NCBI GenBank assembly: GCA_019638285.1
Contig: JAHBUB010000009.1
Span: 62,001 to 126,000 of the forward strand
Reading direction: 5' to 3'
DNA length: 64,000 nucleotides
Source of the DNA: Cyclobacteriaceae bacterium
GTDB taxonomy: Bacteria; Bacteroidota; Bacteroidia; Cytophagales; Cyclobacteriaceae
Made by a program: the position numbers and the translations under genes. Positions 35,429-44,018 of this stretch are shown one piece after another. Positions within the stretch are counted from its first letter, which is position 1; each line of letters begins with the position of its first letter. The notes under the pieces are model-generated. The model was not told the DNA's origin, did no database searches, and was given only the letters and a program-made list of their open reading frames with translations.

Positions 35429-36325
35429 ATGAGAATTTTAAGTGCGGCCTTAGTAGTCTTTTTTTTAATATCCTGTAGCTCTGGAAAAAAACCGGACGAG
35501 CAGGCTTTTGAAAAAAGTCTTGATTCAATATCAAACCAAGGCTCATCAATAGATGATGAGGTCATCGGAAGCATTTTGGACCAAATTCCAAGCCCGCTAG
35601 AAATCTCCGCATTGCTAAAAAAGTCCGGTATTAAGTATAATCCTGATTTACTAAACTCTCCCGATAACCTACCAAAATACAATACAAACTATAAGATGGC
35701 CTTAAACCTGGGCATCTACGGCACCGATTTGGGATACACCAACATTTATGAACAAAACCAAAGCGGAATCAAGTATTTGTCTTCGATCAAGAGTTTGGCA
35801 AACCAATTAAATATTGGTCAATTTTTTGATATTGAAACAATTGGAAGGCTGGCTACCAACAGCAAAAACCTTGACTCGTTGTTACTAATAACCACACAGA
35901 ATTTTAATAGCATCAATCACTACCTACAGCAGCAAAACAGGTCCAATTTGAGCGTTTTGTTACTTACCGGTGGATGGATTGAAGCCATGCAGGTGACGTG
36001 TCAGGTAGCAGTCAATAACCCAGGCCATACTGAGCTGAAGGAAAAGATTGGTGAACAAAAGATTACCCTGGAACAAATTATGCTCCTTTTTTCTTTTTAT
36101 GAAAAGGATGAAAATATGGCATCTTTATTGAATGACCTCAAAGAATTGGAGGCAGCTTTTAACAAGATCACCATTACCTATACCTATAAAGAGTCATCTA
36201 TGGAGGTAGTAGATGGTGTGGCTGTAATTAAGGATAACAGCACTTCAACGATAGAGATTACAGATGATGATGTAAAAAACATCATGTCAAAAATCAATTC
36301 CATTAGAAATAAAATCATTAGCTAA
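35429..36325 (+). CDS. Lipoprotein of unknown function
   Basis: 298 residues with a clear lipobox (LISC, Cys16, then SSGKKP), so it is anchored in a membrane. The mature part is mostly helical and acidic, with no repeats, no cysteine pairs and no known motif. It contains 'NYKMALNLGIYGTDLGYTNIY', a pattern I associate with uncharacterised Bacteroidota lipoproteins. It follows the ABC transporter by 68 bases and precedes a small secreted protein by 13 bases. It may be a partner of either; this is inference from position only. Confidence 0.75.
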   Translation: MRILSAALVVFFLISCSSGKKPDEQAFEKSLDSISNQGSSIDDEVIGSILDQIPSPLEISALLKKSGIKYNPDLLNSPDNLPKYNTNYKMALNLGIYGTDLGYTNIYEQNQSGIKYLSSIKSLANQLNIGQFFDIETIGRLATNSKNLDSLLLITTQNFNSINHYLQQQNRSNLSVLLLTGGWIEAMQVTCQVAVNNPGHTELKEKIGEQKITLEQIMLLFSFYEKDENMASLLNDLKELEAAFNKITITYTYKESSMEVVDGVAVIKDNSTSTIEITDDDVKNIMSKINSIRNKIIS

Positions 36326-36338
36326 TATTGTATTGAAT

Positions 36339-36770
36339 ATGAAAAGAATAATTTTTCTGATTTTATTAATCTGTGTGTCAAGCCTGGGGTCGGCCAGATT
36401 AGTGGGGCAGTGTGATGCTGAAAACCTGAGCAATGCTTGTATTCCTAAATTATCCGGGGGGTTTAACTTTCTGAAAAGTTATAAGATTGACGGAGAAGGT
36501 GGCGCGAAAAATAAGGTAGAGTATTCTTATGTGTTCACGAAAGGCACGCAGTATATGATCAATTTATGCGCAGGAGGAAACGGGCCTGATGGCTTGGTCG
36601 TGAGTCTGTATGATTCTCAGCGGAATCAGGTAGCTAGCAGTAAAGTAAATGGTCAATTTATCTCTGCTATCGCATTCCCCTGCAATGCTACAGGTATCTA
36701 TTACATTCAATATACTTTTGATGGATCCGCATCGTATTGCGGAGGCAGTGCATTGGGATTCAAGCGATAA
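36339..36770 (+). CDS. Small secreted protein of unknown function
   Basis: 143 residues from the ATG at 36339 (a TTG two codons earlier is less likely). The signal peptide ends SARLVGQ. The mature part has five cysteines (after GQ, NA, NL, FP and SY), suggesting disulfides outside the cytoplasm. The 'NLCAGGNGPDGLVVSLYDS' and 'CNATGIYYIQYTF' pattern resembles small beta-sandwich domains of the pre-peptidase C-terminal kind. No enzyme motif is visible. It is likely co-transcribed with the lipoprotein upstream and ends at a terminator. Confidence 0.75.
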   Translation: MKRIIFLILLICVSSLGSARLVGQCDAENLSNACIPKLSGGFNFLKSYKIDGEGGAKNKVEYSYVFTKGTQYMINLCAGGNGPDGLVVSLYDSQRNQVASSKVNGQFISAIAFPCNATGIYYIQYTFDGSASYCGGSALGFKR

Positions 36771-36790
36771 TAAAAAAATGATTTAAAATT

Positions 36791-36827
36791 AACAGCCGCC
36801 TCAATTCCTTGGGGCGGCTGTTGTTTT
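36791..36827 (+). terminator. Rho-independent terminator
   Basis: AACAGCCGCC (36791-36800) pairs with GGCGGCTGTT (36813-36822) around a 12-base loop, followed by GTTTTT. It ends the lipoprotein / small secreted protein unit. Confidence 0.85.
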
Positions 36828-36834
36828 TACTAAT

Positions 36835-37497
36835 ATGAAGGAACAACGACTGCACTTTGATTTTGAAGCTCGTTACTACACCCTTGGAGAATTAACAAAA
36901 GACACCAAACAGGTATGGTTTGTTCTTCATGGATATGGGCAATTGGCGAAATATTTTATTAAAAAATTTGAAACGCTTGAACATAAAGGCGTTTATGTAA
37001 TCGCCCCGGAAGGTCTCTCTCATTTCTATTTAGAAGACATACCCACCCGGGTATCAAGCGGAAGCAATCGTGTGGGAGCCACCTGGATGACACGAGAAAA
37101 CAGGGAGATGGACATTCAGAATTACATTAGTTACCTTCAAAGTATCTACGACCTGGAACTCAATCAAATTGATAAGCCTTCGGTTTCTATCTTTGGTTTT
37201 TCACAAGGAGGTGCCACTGCTACCCGGTGGGCATTAAGTGGAAAACCTCACTTTAATAAATTTATCTTATGGGCTGGTGTTTTTCCGCCTGATATGAATT
37301 TCGAAAGCGGAAAAAAAATTTTGAAAGGCAAAAAGGTAATTACCGTTTATGGTGATAACGACCCATTCGTTACACCAGAAAGAATGAAAGAAATGGAATA
37401 CCTCTCTTCCAAAATTGAGCTGACTCCAAAAAAGATAACGTTCCATGGGAAGCATGAAATAGATGACAAAACGCTGCTGAGTCTTGTTGATCTATAA
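36835..37497 (+). CDS. Alpha/beta hydrolase, phospholipase/carboxylesterase type
   Basis: 220 residues of cytoplasmic alpha/beta-hydrolase fold. The nucleophile elbow GFSQGGA gives Ser123; Asp176 (GDNDPFV) and His207 (GKHEID) complete the triad, and an oxyanion loop HGYGQ is at 32-36. Length and motif match the bacterial carboxylesterase / acyl-protein thioesterase-like group, which hydrolyses short esters. The true substrate is unknown. It starts just seven bases after a terminator and overlaps the stop of the convergent SDR gene by six bases. Confidence 0.87.
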   Translation: MKEQRLHFDFEARYYTLGELTKDTKQVWFVLHGYGQLAKYFIKKFETLEHKGVYVIAPEGLSHFYLEDIPTRVSSGSNRVGATWMTRENREMDIQNYISYLQSIYDLELNQIDKPSVSIFGFSQGGATATRWALSGKPHFNKFILWAGVFPPDMNFESGKKILKGKKVITVYGDNDPFVTPERMKEMEYLSSKIELTPKKITFHGKHEIDDKTLLSLVDL

Positions 37498-38253
37498 ATC
37501 TTTCTTCACGATGGTAGCATTTGCCTGCGCAACTGGAAATACGACCAGATCGGCCACTACAACGTGTGCCGGCCGCGTGAGGGCAAATAAAATCAAGTCT
37601 GCGATATCCTCAGGCTTCAAGGGCTCAAAGCCTTTGTATACTGCACTTGCACGCTCTTCATCTCCCTTAAATCTTACCAACGAAAATTCTGTTTCCACCA
37701 ATCCGGGATGTATAGCCGTTACTTTTATTCCATTGGCATTTAGGTCAATCCGCATACTTTTTGTAAGCGCATCCACCGCAAACTTGCTGGCGCAATACAC
37801 ATTCCCATTGGGATAAGCTTCTTTCCCTGCTATTGAACCAAGGTTGATAATATGTCCCTGATTCATTTTTATCATTCCCGGTAACACTTCGCGAGAGACG
37901 TATAATAAACCTTTCACATTAATATCAATCATTGCGTCCCAATCTTCCACATTTCCCGTTTGAATAGGAGCAAGCCCATGTGCATTTCCTGCATTATTGA
38001 TTAGGACATCAATCTGTTTCCACTTGTCATCCAAAGATTGAAATGCGGCAGACACTTCTTTTTTGTTTCTCACCTCAAATGATAAGGTAGTTACTTCGGT
38101 TTTCAGTTCAAGCTCGCGCTTCAATTGTTCCAGTCGGTCCTTCCTTCTTCCACAGATAATTAATCGGAAGGAATGATCCGCCAATAGTCTTGCTGTTGCT
38201 TCACCTATTCCAGATGTAGCCCCTGTTATAAGTGCTGTTCTTTTTTGTGACAT
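37492..38253 (-). CDS. Short-chain dehydrogenase/reductase (YdfG-like)
   Basis: 253 residues, classical SDR. The nucleotide loop TGATSGIG is at 10-17, and CGRRKDR after strand 2 favours NADP(H). NNAG is at 87-90, and the catalytic Ser140, Tyr153 and Lys157 (YCASK) are present. Its close relatives are NADP-dependent 3-hydroxy acid / serine dehydrogenases, but the substrate cannot be told from sequence. It follows porT on the minus strand after one base, so it is likely in the porE-ubiE-porT-SDR run. Its stop overlaps the convergent hydrolase by six bases. Confidence 0.88.
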   Translation of the reverse strand: MSQKRTALITGATSGIGEATARLLADHSFRLIICGRRKDRLEQLKRELELKTEVTTLSFEVRNKKEVSAAFQSLDDKWKQIDVLINNAGNAHGLAPIQTGNVEDWDAMIDINVKGLLYVSREVLPGMIKMNQGHIINLGSIAGKEAYPNGNVYCASKFAVDALTKSMRIDLNANGIKVTAIHPGLVETEFSLVRFKGDEERASAVYKGFEPLKPEDIADLILFALTRPAHVVVADLVVFPVAQANATIVKKDL

Positions 38254-38254
38254 T

Positions 38255-38989
38255 CTATTGAAATATAAAGTAAACTGATATGGTGTTGGTATTTACCCTG
38301 CTCAAAGGTTCTTTAAACTTGCTGGGATCCGGACCTAATACATTGGAAATACCTCTCGAAAATCGAATCTCTTGTGAGAACTTGAACAAAGGGAAATAAA
38401 AATCAAAACCAAGGCCTGCATCCAGTGAAAGATTGGTTTGTCTGATATCTAACACATCTGTCGCTGATTGGATATCATTTTTTCCAGAAGCTTCAATTGA
38501 AGGGGTAACGCCTCCTATCATGTACATACGCACATTGCCTCTGCGCATCGATTTATATTTCAACAGAACAGGAAACTCAACCATGGTGGTCTCAACAAGT
38601 TGACTCTGTCTGGACTCATCCGTATAGTTGTACTCCAACTGGTGATCATAAAACCCGGCCTTTGGCATGATTCTTAAATCCAAATCGCTGTTGAGCCTAA
38701 GATTGACAAGAAATCCAAGGGAGAAACCGGGTGCAAATGGCGTAAGCACAGAGTGGACAGTGTCAAATGACTGGGTAACAAATTTATCCGAATATTTTAC
38801 CTGGTAAGCAGATGTATGGATACCAATCATAAACCCATAACTGATTTTGCGTTCGTCATAGTTAGGATTGTGCTGCCTCGCCCACTTAAAGCTTTGGCCC
38901 CAGGCATTGGAACAAAACAATAGTAATCCTATCAGAACTATTTGGTTCCGGTATAGAGCGAGCTTATGCCGAAAGTGAGTGGCTTGCAT
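38255..38989 (-). CDS. porT: PorT-family outer-membrane protein of the type IX secretion system
   Basis: 244 residues with a signal peptide ending AWGQ (about 32), followed by a small outer-membrane beta-barrel of alternating strands (FMIGIHTSAYQVKY, GFLVNLRLNSDLDLRIMPKAG, GLGFDFYFPLFKF). PorT is needed for T9SS secretion and gliding in Porphyromonas and Flavobacterium. The ubiE-porT order seen here is, as I recall, conserved in Bacteroidota. The reading frame begins 52 bases inside ubiE and no later ATG precedes the signal peptide. It should serve export of CHU_C proteins such as those at 8605, 17079 and 19554. Confidence 0.83.
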   Translation of the reverse strand: MQATHFRHKLALYRNQIVLIGLLLFCSNAWGQSFKWARQHNPNYDERKISYGFMIGIHTSAYQVKYSDKFVTQSFDTVHSVLTPFAPGFSLGFLVNLRLNSDLDLRIMPKAGFYDHQLEYNYTDESRQSQLVETTMVEFPVLLKYKSMRRGNVRMYMIGGVTPSIEASGKNDIQSATDVLDIRQTNLSLDAGLGFDFYFPLFKFSQEIRFSRGISNVLGPDPSKFKEPLSRVNTNTISVYFIFQ

Positions 38990-39660
38990 GATGTGTTTTT
39001 ATACCCCAACTGGTTTAGAATCTCCACAAAACGCTCTCCATCAGGAAAGGCTTGTACAGATTCAGGCAAATAGGTGTAGGCTGAACTGTCTTTAGAGACC
39101 CATCGGCCGATTTTAGGTAAAACGAATTTAAAATAAAAGTTATATAACTGTTTAAATGGAAATTTGCGCGGCTTAGAGAATTCCAGTACAACAACTTTAC
39201 CCCCTGGCCTTACTACCCTCAGCATTTCTGCCAGCCCCTTCTCGAGGTGCTCAAAGTTGCGCACCCCAAATGCAACGATGACAGCATCAAATTTATTCTC
39301 CTCAAAGGGAAGATTTTCTGAATCCCCATACAGAAGTTCAATTTTTCCATCAAGCTTTCGGTTCTTCATTTTAACCCTTCCCACTTCTAACATCCCCTCA
39401 GAAATATCGACCCCCACCACCTTGTCAGGAGCTAGTCTAAGCGCTTCTATCGCAAAATCACCCGTGCCAGTAGCTACATCCAATATTTGCTTTGGACCGA
39501 TTGGCACCAATTGTCTAATGGCCTTTTTCCGCCAGACTACATCAATACCCAGACTCAAAAAATGGTTTAAAAAATCATAATTACCACTGATGTTATCAAA
39601 CATCTTGGCTACCTGATCTTTCTTTGTTGATTTGTCCGTTTTGTAAGGTAATACTGTCAT
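38938..39660 (-). CDS. ubiE: Demethylmenaquinone methyltransferase
   Basis: Methylates demethylmenaquinone to menaquinone using S-adenosylmethionine. 240 residues from the ATG at 39660 (MTVLPYKTDKSTKKDQVAKM); the longer frame to 39708 adds an untypical extension. Class I methyltransferase features: DVATGTGDFA (SAM loop), VVGVDISEGML, and the UbiE signature RNFEHLEKGLAEMLRVVRPGG. Its C-terminal coding region overlaps the porT start by 52 bases. It lies 64 bases after the PorE-like gene. Confidence 0.94.
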   Translation of the reverse strand: MTVLPYKTDKSTKKDQVAKMFDNISGNYDFLNHFLSLGIDVVWRKKAIRQLVPIGPKQILDVATGTGDFAIEALRLAPDKVVGVDISEGMLEVGRVKMKNRKLDGKIELLYGDSENLPFEENKFDAVIVAFGVRNFEHLEKGLAEMLRVVRPGGKVVVLEFSKPRKFPFKQLYNFYFKFVLPKIGRWVSKDSSAYTYLPESVQAFPDGERFVEILNQLGYKNTSCKPLTFGISSLYTGTK

Positions 39661-39724
39661 AAAAAAATTAACCAACGATCTAACAATCGCTGGTTCTAGA
39701 AGTTTCAAATTTGGTTAAAAGAAT

Positions 39725-41704
39725 CTAATTATCGAGTACTTTAAACTCCACTCTCCTATTTAATTCTCTACCATCTTCTTCATCATCGTTGCTGGCGATA
39801 GGTCTTTCTTCACCGTAACCCACTGTTGTCACTCTCCTTGGATCAATTCCTTTTGATACCAAAAATTCTTTGACTGCATTGGCTCTTTGCAAAGATAATC
39901 GCATGTTAAAATCAGCGCTACTTACATTATCCGTATGTCCGGATATTTCAACTCTAATTCCTTCATTTTCCTTAAGCATGCTTTCCAATTTATTGAGTTC
40001 GTTGTAAGAGCTTTGCTGAAAAGTAGCCTTTCCATAATCAAAATAAATATTTCGCAATACCGAAACCATGCCCACTTCTAACCTCTTCATCAACACAACC
40101 AAAGAAGCACTCCGTTCAAATTCAGAGGCTCCTCTTATTTCAACCATAAAATTCTGAAAAGCATATCCTTCACTTTCAACAGAGAGGTTATACTCGTCTG
40201 TTTCAGGTGACTTCACAGCAAAGATGTATTTTCCAGGCCCTTCAGTTTGAAATCCTGAAACCATATTATCTGTGATGCGAAACAATTTTACCTTTGCATC
40301 AATGGGTTCTTTGGTTTCACTGTCTTTCACATTGACCTCATATTGCAAAGGCAATAATTCCTTATCGTCTGCCGGAGGCGTGCCTTTTGGAGTCGTTATT
40401 ACATATATATCGGAATAGCCCATTCCATCATCACGAATGGAGGAATAGTAACCTCGCTCCCCATCTTTCGATCCCACATAGAAAATATCATCTTCAGGCG
40501 TATTCATCGGATAGCCAAGATTTTCAGCTTCTGTCCATTCATTTTTCTTTGCATTTACCAATGTGCTTTTGAAAATATCAAATCCACCCATCCCCTTTCT
40601 TCCCTGAGAAGAAAAATATAAGGTGGTATTATCATAATCTATAAATGGGCTATCTTCATCAAATTCGGAATTTATATTAGGGCCAAGGTTTTTTATTTTT
40701 GTCCACTCTCCTACTCCGTTTTTCGTAGCCATATAGATATCCGATCCTCCCAATCCTCCAAGTCGGTCGCTTGCAAAATAAAGCGTATTGCCATCCTTAG
40801 AGAGAGACACTGAGGTTTCCCTGTAATTGGAGTTTACTTCTCCTGGCAACGGTTCTGGTGTGGCCCATGTACCATCCGGTTGACGTTTGCTGAAGTATAT
40901 ATCTCCATCATTCAAATCCTTATAAATAAATAATGTTTTTCCATCGGCAGACAATGCCAGGTTGGAGTCATTAAATGGGGTATTCACTACATTACTGATA
41001 TTTTTTGCTTTACTCCACTTGCCGTCTATTTTCGTTGAAATAAAGATGTCTTCAAAGGGCTTATTGTCATCGGCAACATTTTCATTGGTATTACCCTCTT
41101 TTCTTCGAGAAGTAAAAACAAGTTCGTCTTCGTTTTCGGCAAGTACCGGTGCATAGTCATCAAACTCAGAATTAATTTCCCTCCCAAGGTTTACAATAGA
41201 GTAATTGCTCGGATTGGCTACAAATTCCTTTCCATTATTACACTCATATATTTTGCGATCAACACGTTTAACGTCAATCTTGTCCTTACCTGAATAACTT
41301 GGATTAGCCTGGAGCCTTGCTTTATACAGATCATAAAATTCAATGGCCTTATCAAATTCAAGTCCATATTGATAGCTCTGACCGATCAAGTATTCAAGAT
41401 CAAAACGATAGTTAGGATTTTGTCTATACACCCGCAAAAAGTACTTAGTAGCCCTTGCCTTTCCTGTAGTAAATAGATGCATATTACCTGCCTCAAAATT
41501 GGCTTTCATACTGGTGGTATCGAAATTAGCGGCAATCACCATTAAGTCAAGGGCGTCATCAACAGCCTGCGTGGCTGACATAATTAATTCGGCCTGCTCC
41601 ATATACAAGGCCGACTGCTCTTTATCCTGAGTTTGTGCAGTCGCTTGATAAGTAAATGCAATGAATAGGGCAAAAAAAATCAGTATTCGGTAGATACTGT
41701 GCAT
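39725..41704 (-). CDS. PorE-like outer-membrane protein: TPR, PD40 propeller, CRD, OmpA
   Basis: 659 residues from the ATG at 41704, where the signal peptide starts (MHSIYRILIFFALFIAFTYQ); the open frame extends 26 codons further but is not signal-like. Order: TPR helices (about 30-150), PD40/WD40-type propeller strands (about 170-440, with DIYFSKRQPDGTW and GGSDIYMATKNG), a carboxypeptidase-regulatory-like domain (about 460-540), and OmpA_C (about 545-659, SGHTDNVSSADFN) that binds peptidoglycan. This four-part layout is that of PorE of the T9SS, and porT is two genes away. Other OmpA/PD40 proteins share the layout, so the PorE name is an inference. Confidence 0.85.
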   Translation of the reverse strand: MHSIYRILIFFALFIAFTYQATAQTQDKEQSALYMEQAELIMSATQAVDDALDLMVIAANFDTTSMKANFEAGNMHLFTTGKARATKYFLRVYRQNPNYRFDLEYLIGQSYQYGLEFDKAIEFYDLYKARLQANPSYSGKDKIDVKRVDRKIYECNNGKEFVANPSNYSIVNLGREINSEFDDYAPVLAENEDELVFTSRRKEGNTNENVADDNKPFEDIFISTKIDGKWSKAKNISNVVNTPFNDSNLALSADGKTLFIYKDLNDGDIYFSKRQPDGTWATPEPLPGEVNSNYRETSVSLSKDGNTLYFASDRLGGLGGSDIYMATKNGVGEWTKIKNLGPNINSEFDEDSPFIDYDNTTLYFSSQGRKGMGGFDIFKSTLVNAKKNEWTEAENLGYPMNTPEDDIFYVGSKDGERGYYSSIRDDGMGYSDIYVITTPKGTPPADDKELLPLQYEVNVKDSETKEPIDAKVKLFRITDNMVSGFQTEGPGKYIFAVKSPETDEYNLSVESEGYAFQNFMVEIRGASEFERSASLVVLMKRLEVGMVSVLRNIYFDYGKATFQQSSYNELNKLESMLKENEGIRVEISGHTDNVSSADFNMRLSLQRANAVKEFLVSKGIDPRRVTTVGYGEERPIASNDDEEDGRELNRRVEFKVLDN

Positions 41705-41862
41705 GTTCAAAAACTGGTTTCGTACGAATTTAACACAAAAGCGGACATTGCAATCGGAGCAATTTAATAAAATCTTACACAAAGAAAGCCTAAAAACAAC
41801 CAGATAAGGTACCTTGGACTTTTATTTATTAACTTATCAAGCCTGCGATTTTAGAATTAAGA

Positions 41863-42462
41863 ATGGAAATTAAGTCTGCCGAATTTATCATTAGCAACAC
41901 CGAACTGAGCAAATGTCCCAATCCGGATAAGCCCGAGTTTGCATTTATAGGCCGCTCTAATGTAGGCAAGTCATCGCTAATCAACTTGCTTACAAAGCGG
42001 AAGGATTTGGCTAAAACATCGGGCAAACCCGGTAAAACACAAACAATCAACCACTTTCTGGTGGACAAAGAATGGTTTTTAGTAGATCTACCTGGTTACG
42101 GCTATGCAGGAGTAAGCCGCACAGCCCGTAAAGGATGGGGTAAGATGATTGAGACTTACTTACTGAATCGTGAAAATTTATACTGTATTTTCGTATTGGT
42201 CGATGCTCGCCACGAACCTCAGAAAAAAGACATAGAATTTATCACATGGCTGGGCGAAAAGCAACTTCCACTTGGTATCATTCTGACTAAAGCCGATAAG
42301 CTATCTCGTGTAGAATTGGCCAAATCCGAGAAACAATACAAAAAAAAATTATTGGAAACATGGGAAGATCTGCCTCCGCTGTTTGTTACCTCCGCTGAAA
42401 AAAAGACAGGGAGAGAAGATGTGCTTGATTTTATAGGTAAAGCCATTAAAGGTCAACTCTAA
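41863..42462 (+). CDS. engB: Ribosome-biogenesis GTPase YsxC/EngB
   Basis: Small GTPase needed for assembly of the large ribosomal subunit. 199 residues: G1 [10 protein letters not shown] (about 28-37), G2 Thr in [12 protein letters not shown]3 [10 protein letters not shown]4 TKAD and a G5-like TSAEKKTG. The length and the YihA-type N-terminus ([19 protein letters not shown]) are as expected. It is followed by DUF5606 after 35 bases and is divergent from the porE operon. It has no unusual features. Confidence 0.94.
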   Translation: MEIKSAEFIISNTELSKCPNPDKPEFAFIGRSNVGKSSLINLLTKRKDLAKTSGKPGKTQTINHFLVDKEWFLVDLPGYGYAGVSRTARKGWGKMIETYLLNRENLYCIFVLVDARHEPQKKDIEFITWLGEKQLPLGIILTKADKLSRVELAKSEKQYKKKLLETWEDLPPLFVTSAEKKTGREDVLDFIGKAIKGQL

Positions 42463-42497
42463 ATCGCTAATTTTAGCTTTTCAAAAAAAAATAAAGT

Positions 42498-42935
42498 ATG
42501 AAGTTAAAGGAGATTGCAGCCGTTTCCGGTAAAGGTGGATTGTTTAAAGTTTTGAAACCTGCCAAAGCCGGACTTATTCTTGAATCTATGGATGAAAGTA
42601 AGACTAGGATTATGGCTTCGGGGTCTCACAAGGTTTCATTGTTAGACGAAATTTCTATTTACACTCACACCAAAGAAGGAACGATACCTTTGGAAGATGT
42701 ACTAAAAAAAATACACAAAGATTTTGGTGATGACATCGGACTTGATGCAAATGCTGAAGGCTCAGAACTGAAGGCTTTCCTTAAATCTGTTTTGCCAGAT
42801 TATGATGAGGATAAGGTTTACGTTTCTGATATTAAGAAACTGGTGAAATGGTATTCTTTGCTTCTACAGCATGCTCCCGAAATCTTTGAAGAGAGGAAAG
42901 AAAAGCCTGCAAAAAAAACTAAAAAAGAAGACTAA
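42498..42935 (+). CDS. DUF5606 family protein
   Basis: 145 residues, a Bacteroidota-specific family of unknown function. Typical start [21 protein letters not shown] compact N-terminal beta-rich domain (about 1-55, '[21 protein letters not shown]') is followed by a helical part and a lysine-rich tail ([11 protein letters not shown]). The family often lies near engB or translation-related genes, and the basic tail suggests nucleic-acid or ribosome contact (inference). Its stop overlaps the convergent fbp stop by four bases. Confidence 0.82.
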   Translation: MKLKEIAAVSGKGGLFKVLKPAKAGLILESMDESKTRIMASGSHKVSLLDEISIYTHTKEGTIPLEDVLKKIHKDFGDDIGLDANAEGSELKAFLKSVLPDYDEDKVYVSDIKKLVKWYSLLLQHAPEIFEERKEKPAKKTKKED

Positions 42936-43945
42936 AAAGACTCAGCTAGTTTCACCATTTTTTTTGATCCTACAAAAAAAGGTGTGCGTTGATGCAATGC
43001 TGTCGGCTCAATATCCATTATTCTGTTTTTCCCATCGGTAGCCACACCTCCTGCCTGCTCAGCAATAAATGCCAAGGCATTGCATTCATACATCAGACGA
43101 AGCTTTCCATTTGGATCTTTGGATGTGGAGGGATAAATATAAATGCCACCTTTCAGAAGGTTTCGATGAAAATCTGCTACTAATGATCCAATGTACCTGG
43201 CTGTCATTTTCTTATCCTTACAATCCTGTAAGTATTTTTTCACGGGCTCAGAAAATGAGTTAGCCAAGCCCTCATTGATGGAATAAATTTTCCCGTCTTC
43301 TGGCATTTGCATATCTGGGTGAGACAGGAAGAATTCACCCAATGATTGTTCAAAGGTGAAGCCATTTACACCATAACCAGTGGTATATACCATCATGGTT
43401 GACGACCCGTACAAAATATACCCAGCCGCAACCTGTTCAGCTCCTTTTTGTAAAATATCAGCCTGCTGTATGGGGCCTCCCACTTTACTTATCCTTCTGT
43501 AAATAGAGAAAATTGTTCCGATGGACACGTTCACATCAATATTGGAAGACCCATCCAAAGGATCAATAGCAATGACATACTTTCCGTTGTTATTGAGATC
43601 TTCATAAGACTCCGATTCTTCAGAAATCAAAGCACATACTTCACCCCCCTTTTTCAGTGCACGTGTAAATCGAATATTGGCAAGTACATCTAGTTTTTGT
43701 TGATCGTCACCCGCCATATTTTGAGATCCCAAGGGACCCATAATATCAATTAATCCAGCCTTATTTACCTCCCTGTTTACCACCTTCGCTGCCAGCGCTA
43801 TGTCTCGCAATAGCTGAGAGAGCTCTCCGTTTGCATATTGAAATTGATCCTGATTATTCTTGATGAAACGGTCTAAAGTAAATCCAATTGATTCTCCTAT
43901 TCTGGAAGCTTCCATTAATTGTGTGTATTTCTTAGTCTTGCCCAT
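42932..43945 (-). CDS. fbp: Fructose-1,6-bisphosphatase, class I
   Basis: Hydrolyses fructose 1,6-bisphosphate in gluconeogenesis. 337 residues, typical. The metal and active-site segment [20 protein letters not shown] (about 128-147) holds the key Asp and Glu network. Phosphate-binding residues appear in [19 protein letters not shown] and '[19 protein letters not shown]'. Mg2+-dependent and AMP-inhibited enzymes of this class are common. It is divergent from lysC with a gap of about 70 bases and a -7 candidate at 43982-43989. Confidence 0.95.
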   Translation of the reverse strand: MGKTKKYTQLMEASRIGESIGFTLDRFIKNNQDQFQYANGELSQLLRDIALAAKVVNREVNKAGLIDIMGPLGSQNMAGDDQQKLDVLANIRFTRALKKGGEVCALISEESESYEDLNNNGKYVIAIDPLDGSSNIDVNVSIGTIFSIYRRISKVGGPIQQADILQKGAEQVAAGYILYGSSTMMVYTTGYGVNGFTFEQSLGEFFLSHPDMQMPEDGKIYSINEGLANSFSEPVKKYLQDCKDKKMTARYIGSLVADFHRNLLKGGIYIYPSTSKDPNGKLRLMYECNALAFIAEQAGGVATDGKNRIMDIEPTALHQRTPFFVGSKKMVKLAESF

Positions 43946-43981
43946 TTTTGACCTAAATTCGCAACCTAATAGGTTCTATCA

Positions 43982-43989
43982 CAAATATA
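43982..43989 (-). promoter_or_regulatory. Candidate -7 box for fbp
   Basis: The minus strand reads TATATTTG, a perfect TAnnTTTG match about 37 bases before the fbp ATG. The -33 element is not clear. Confidence 0.3.
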
Positions 43990-44018
43990 GGACTGTTATT
44001 TGAATTCAGTTTTAAAAG

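Noticed and set aside
41705-41782. 26-residue upstream extension of the PorE-like protein
   Set aside because: The signal peptide starts at the internal ATG (41704); the upstream part is cysteine-rich and not export-like.
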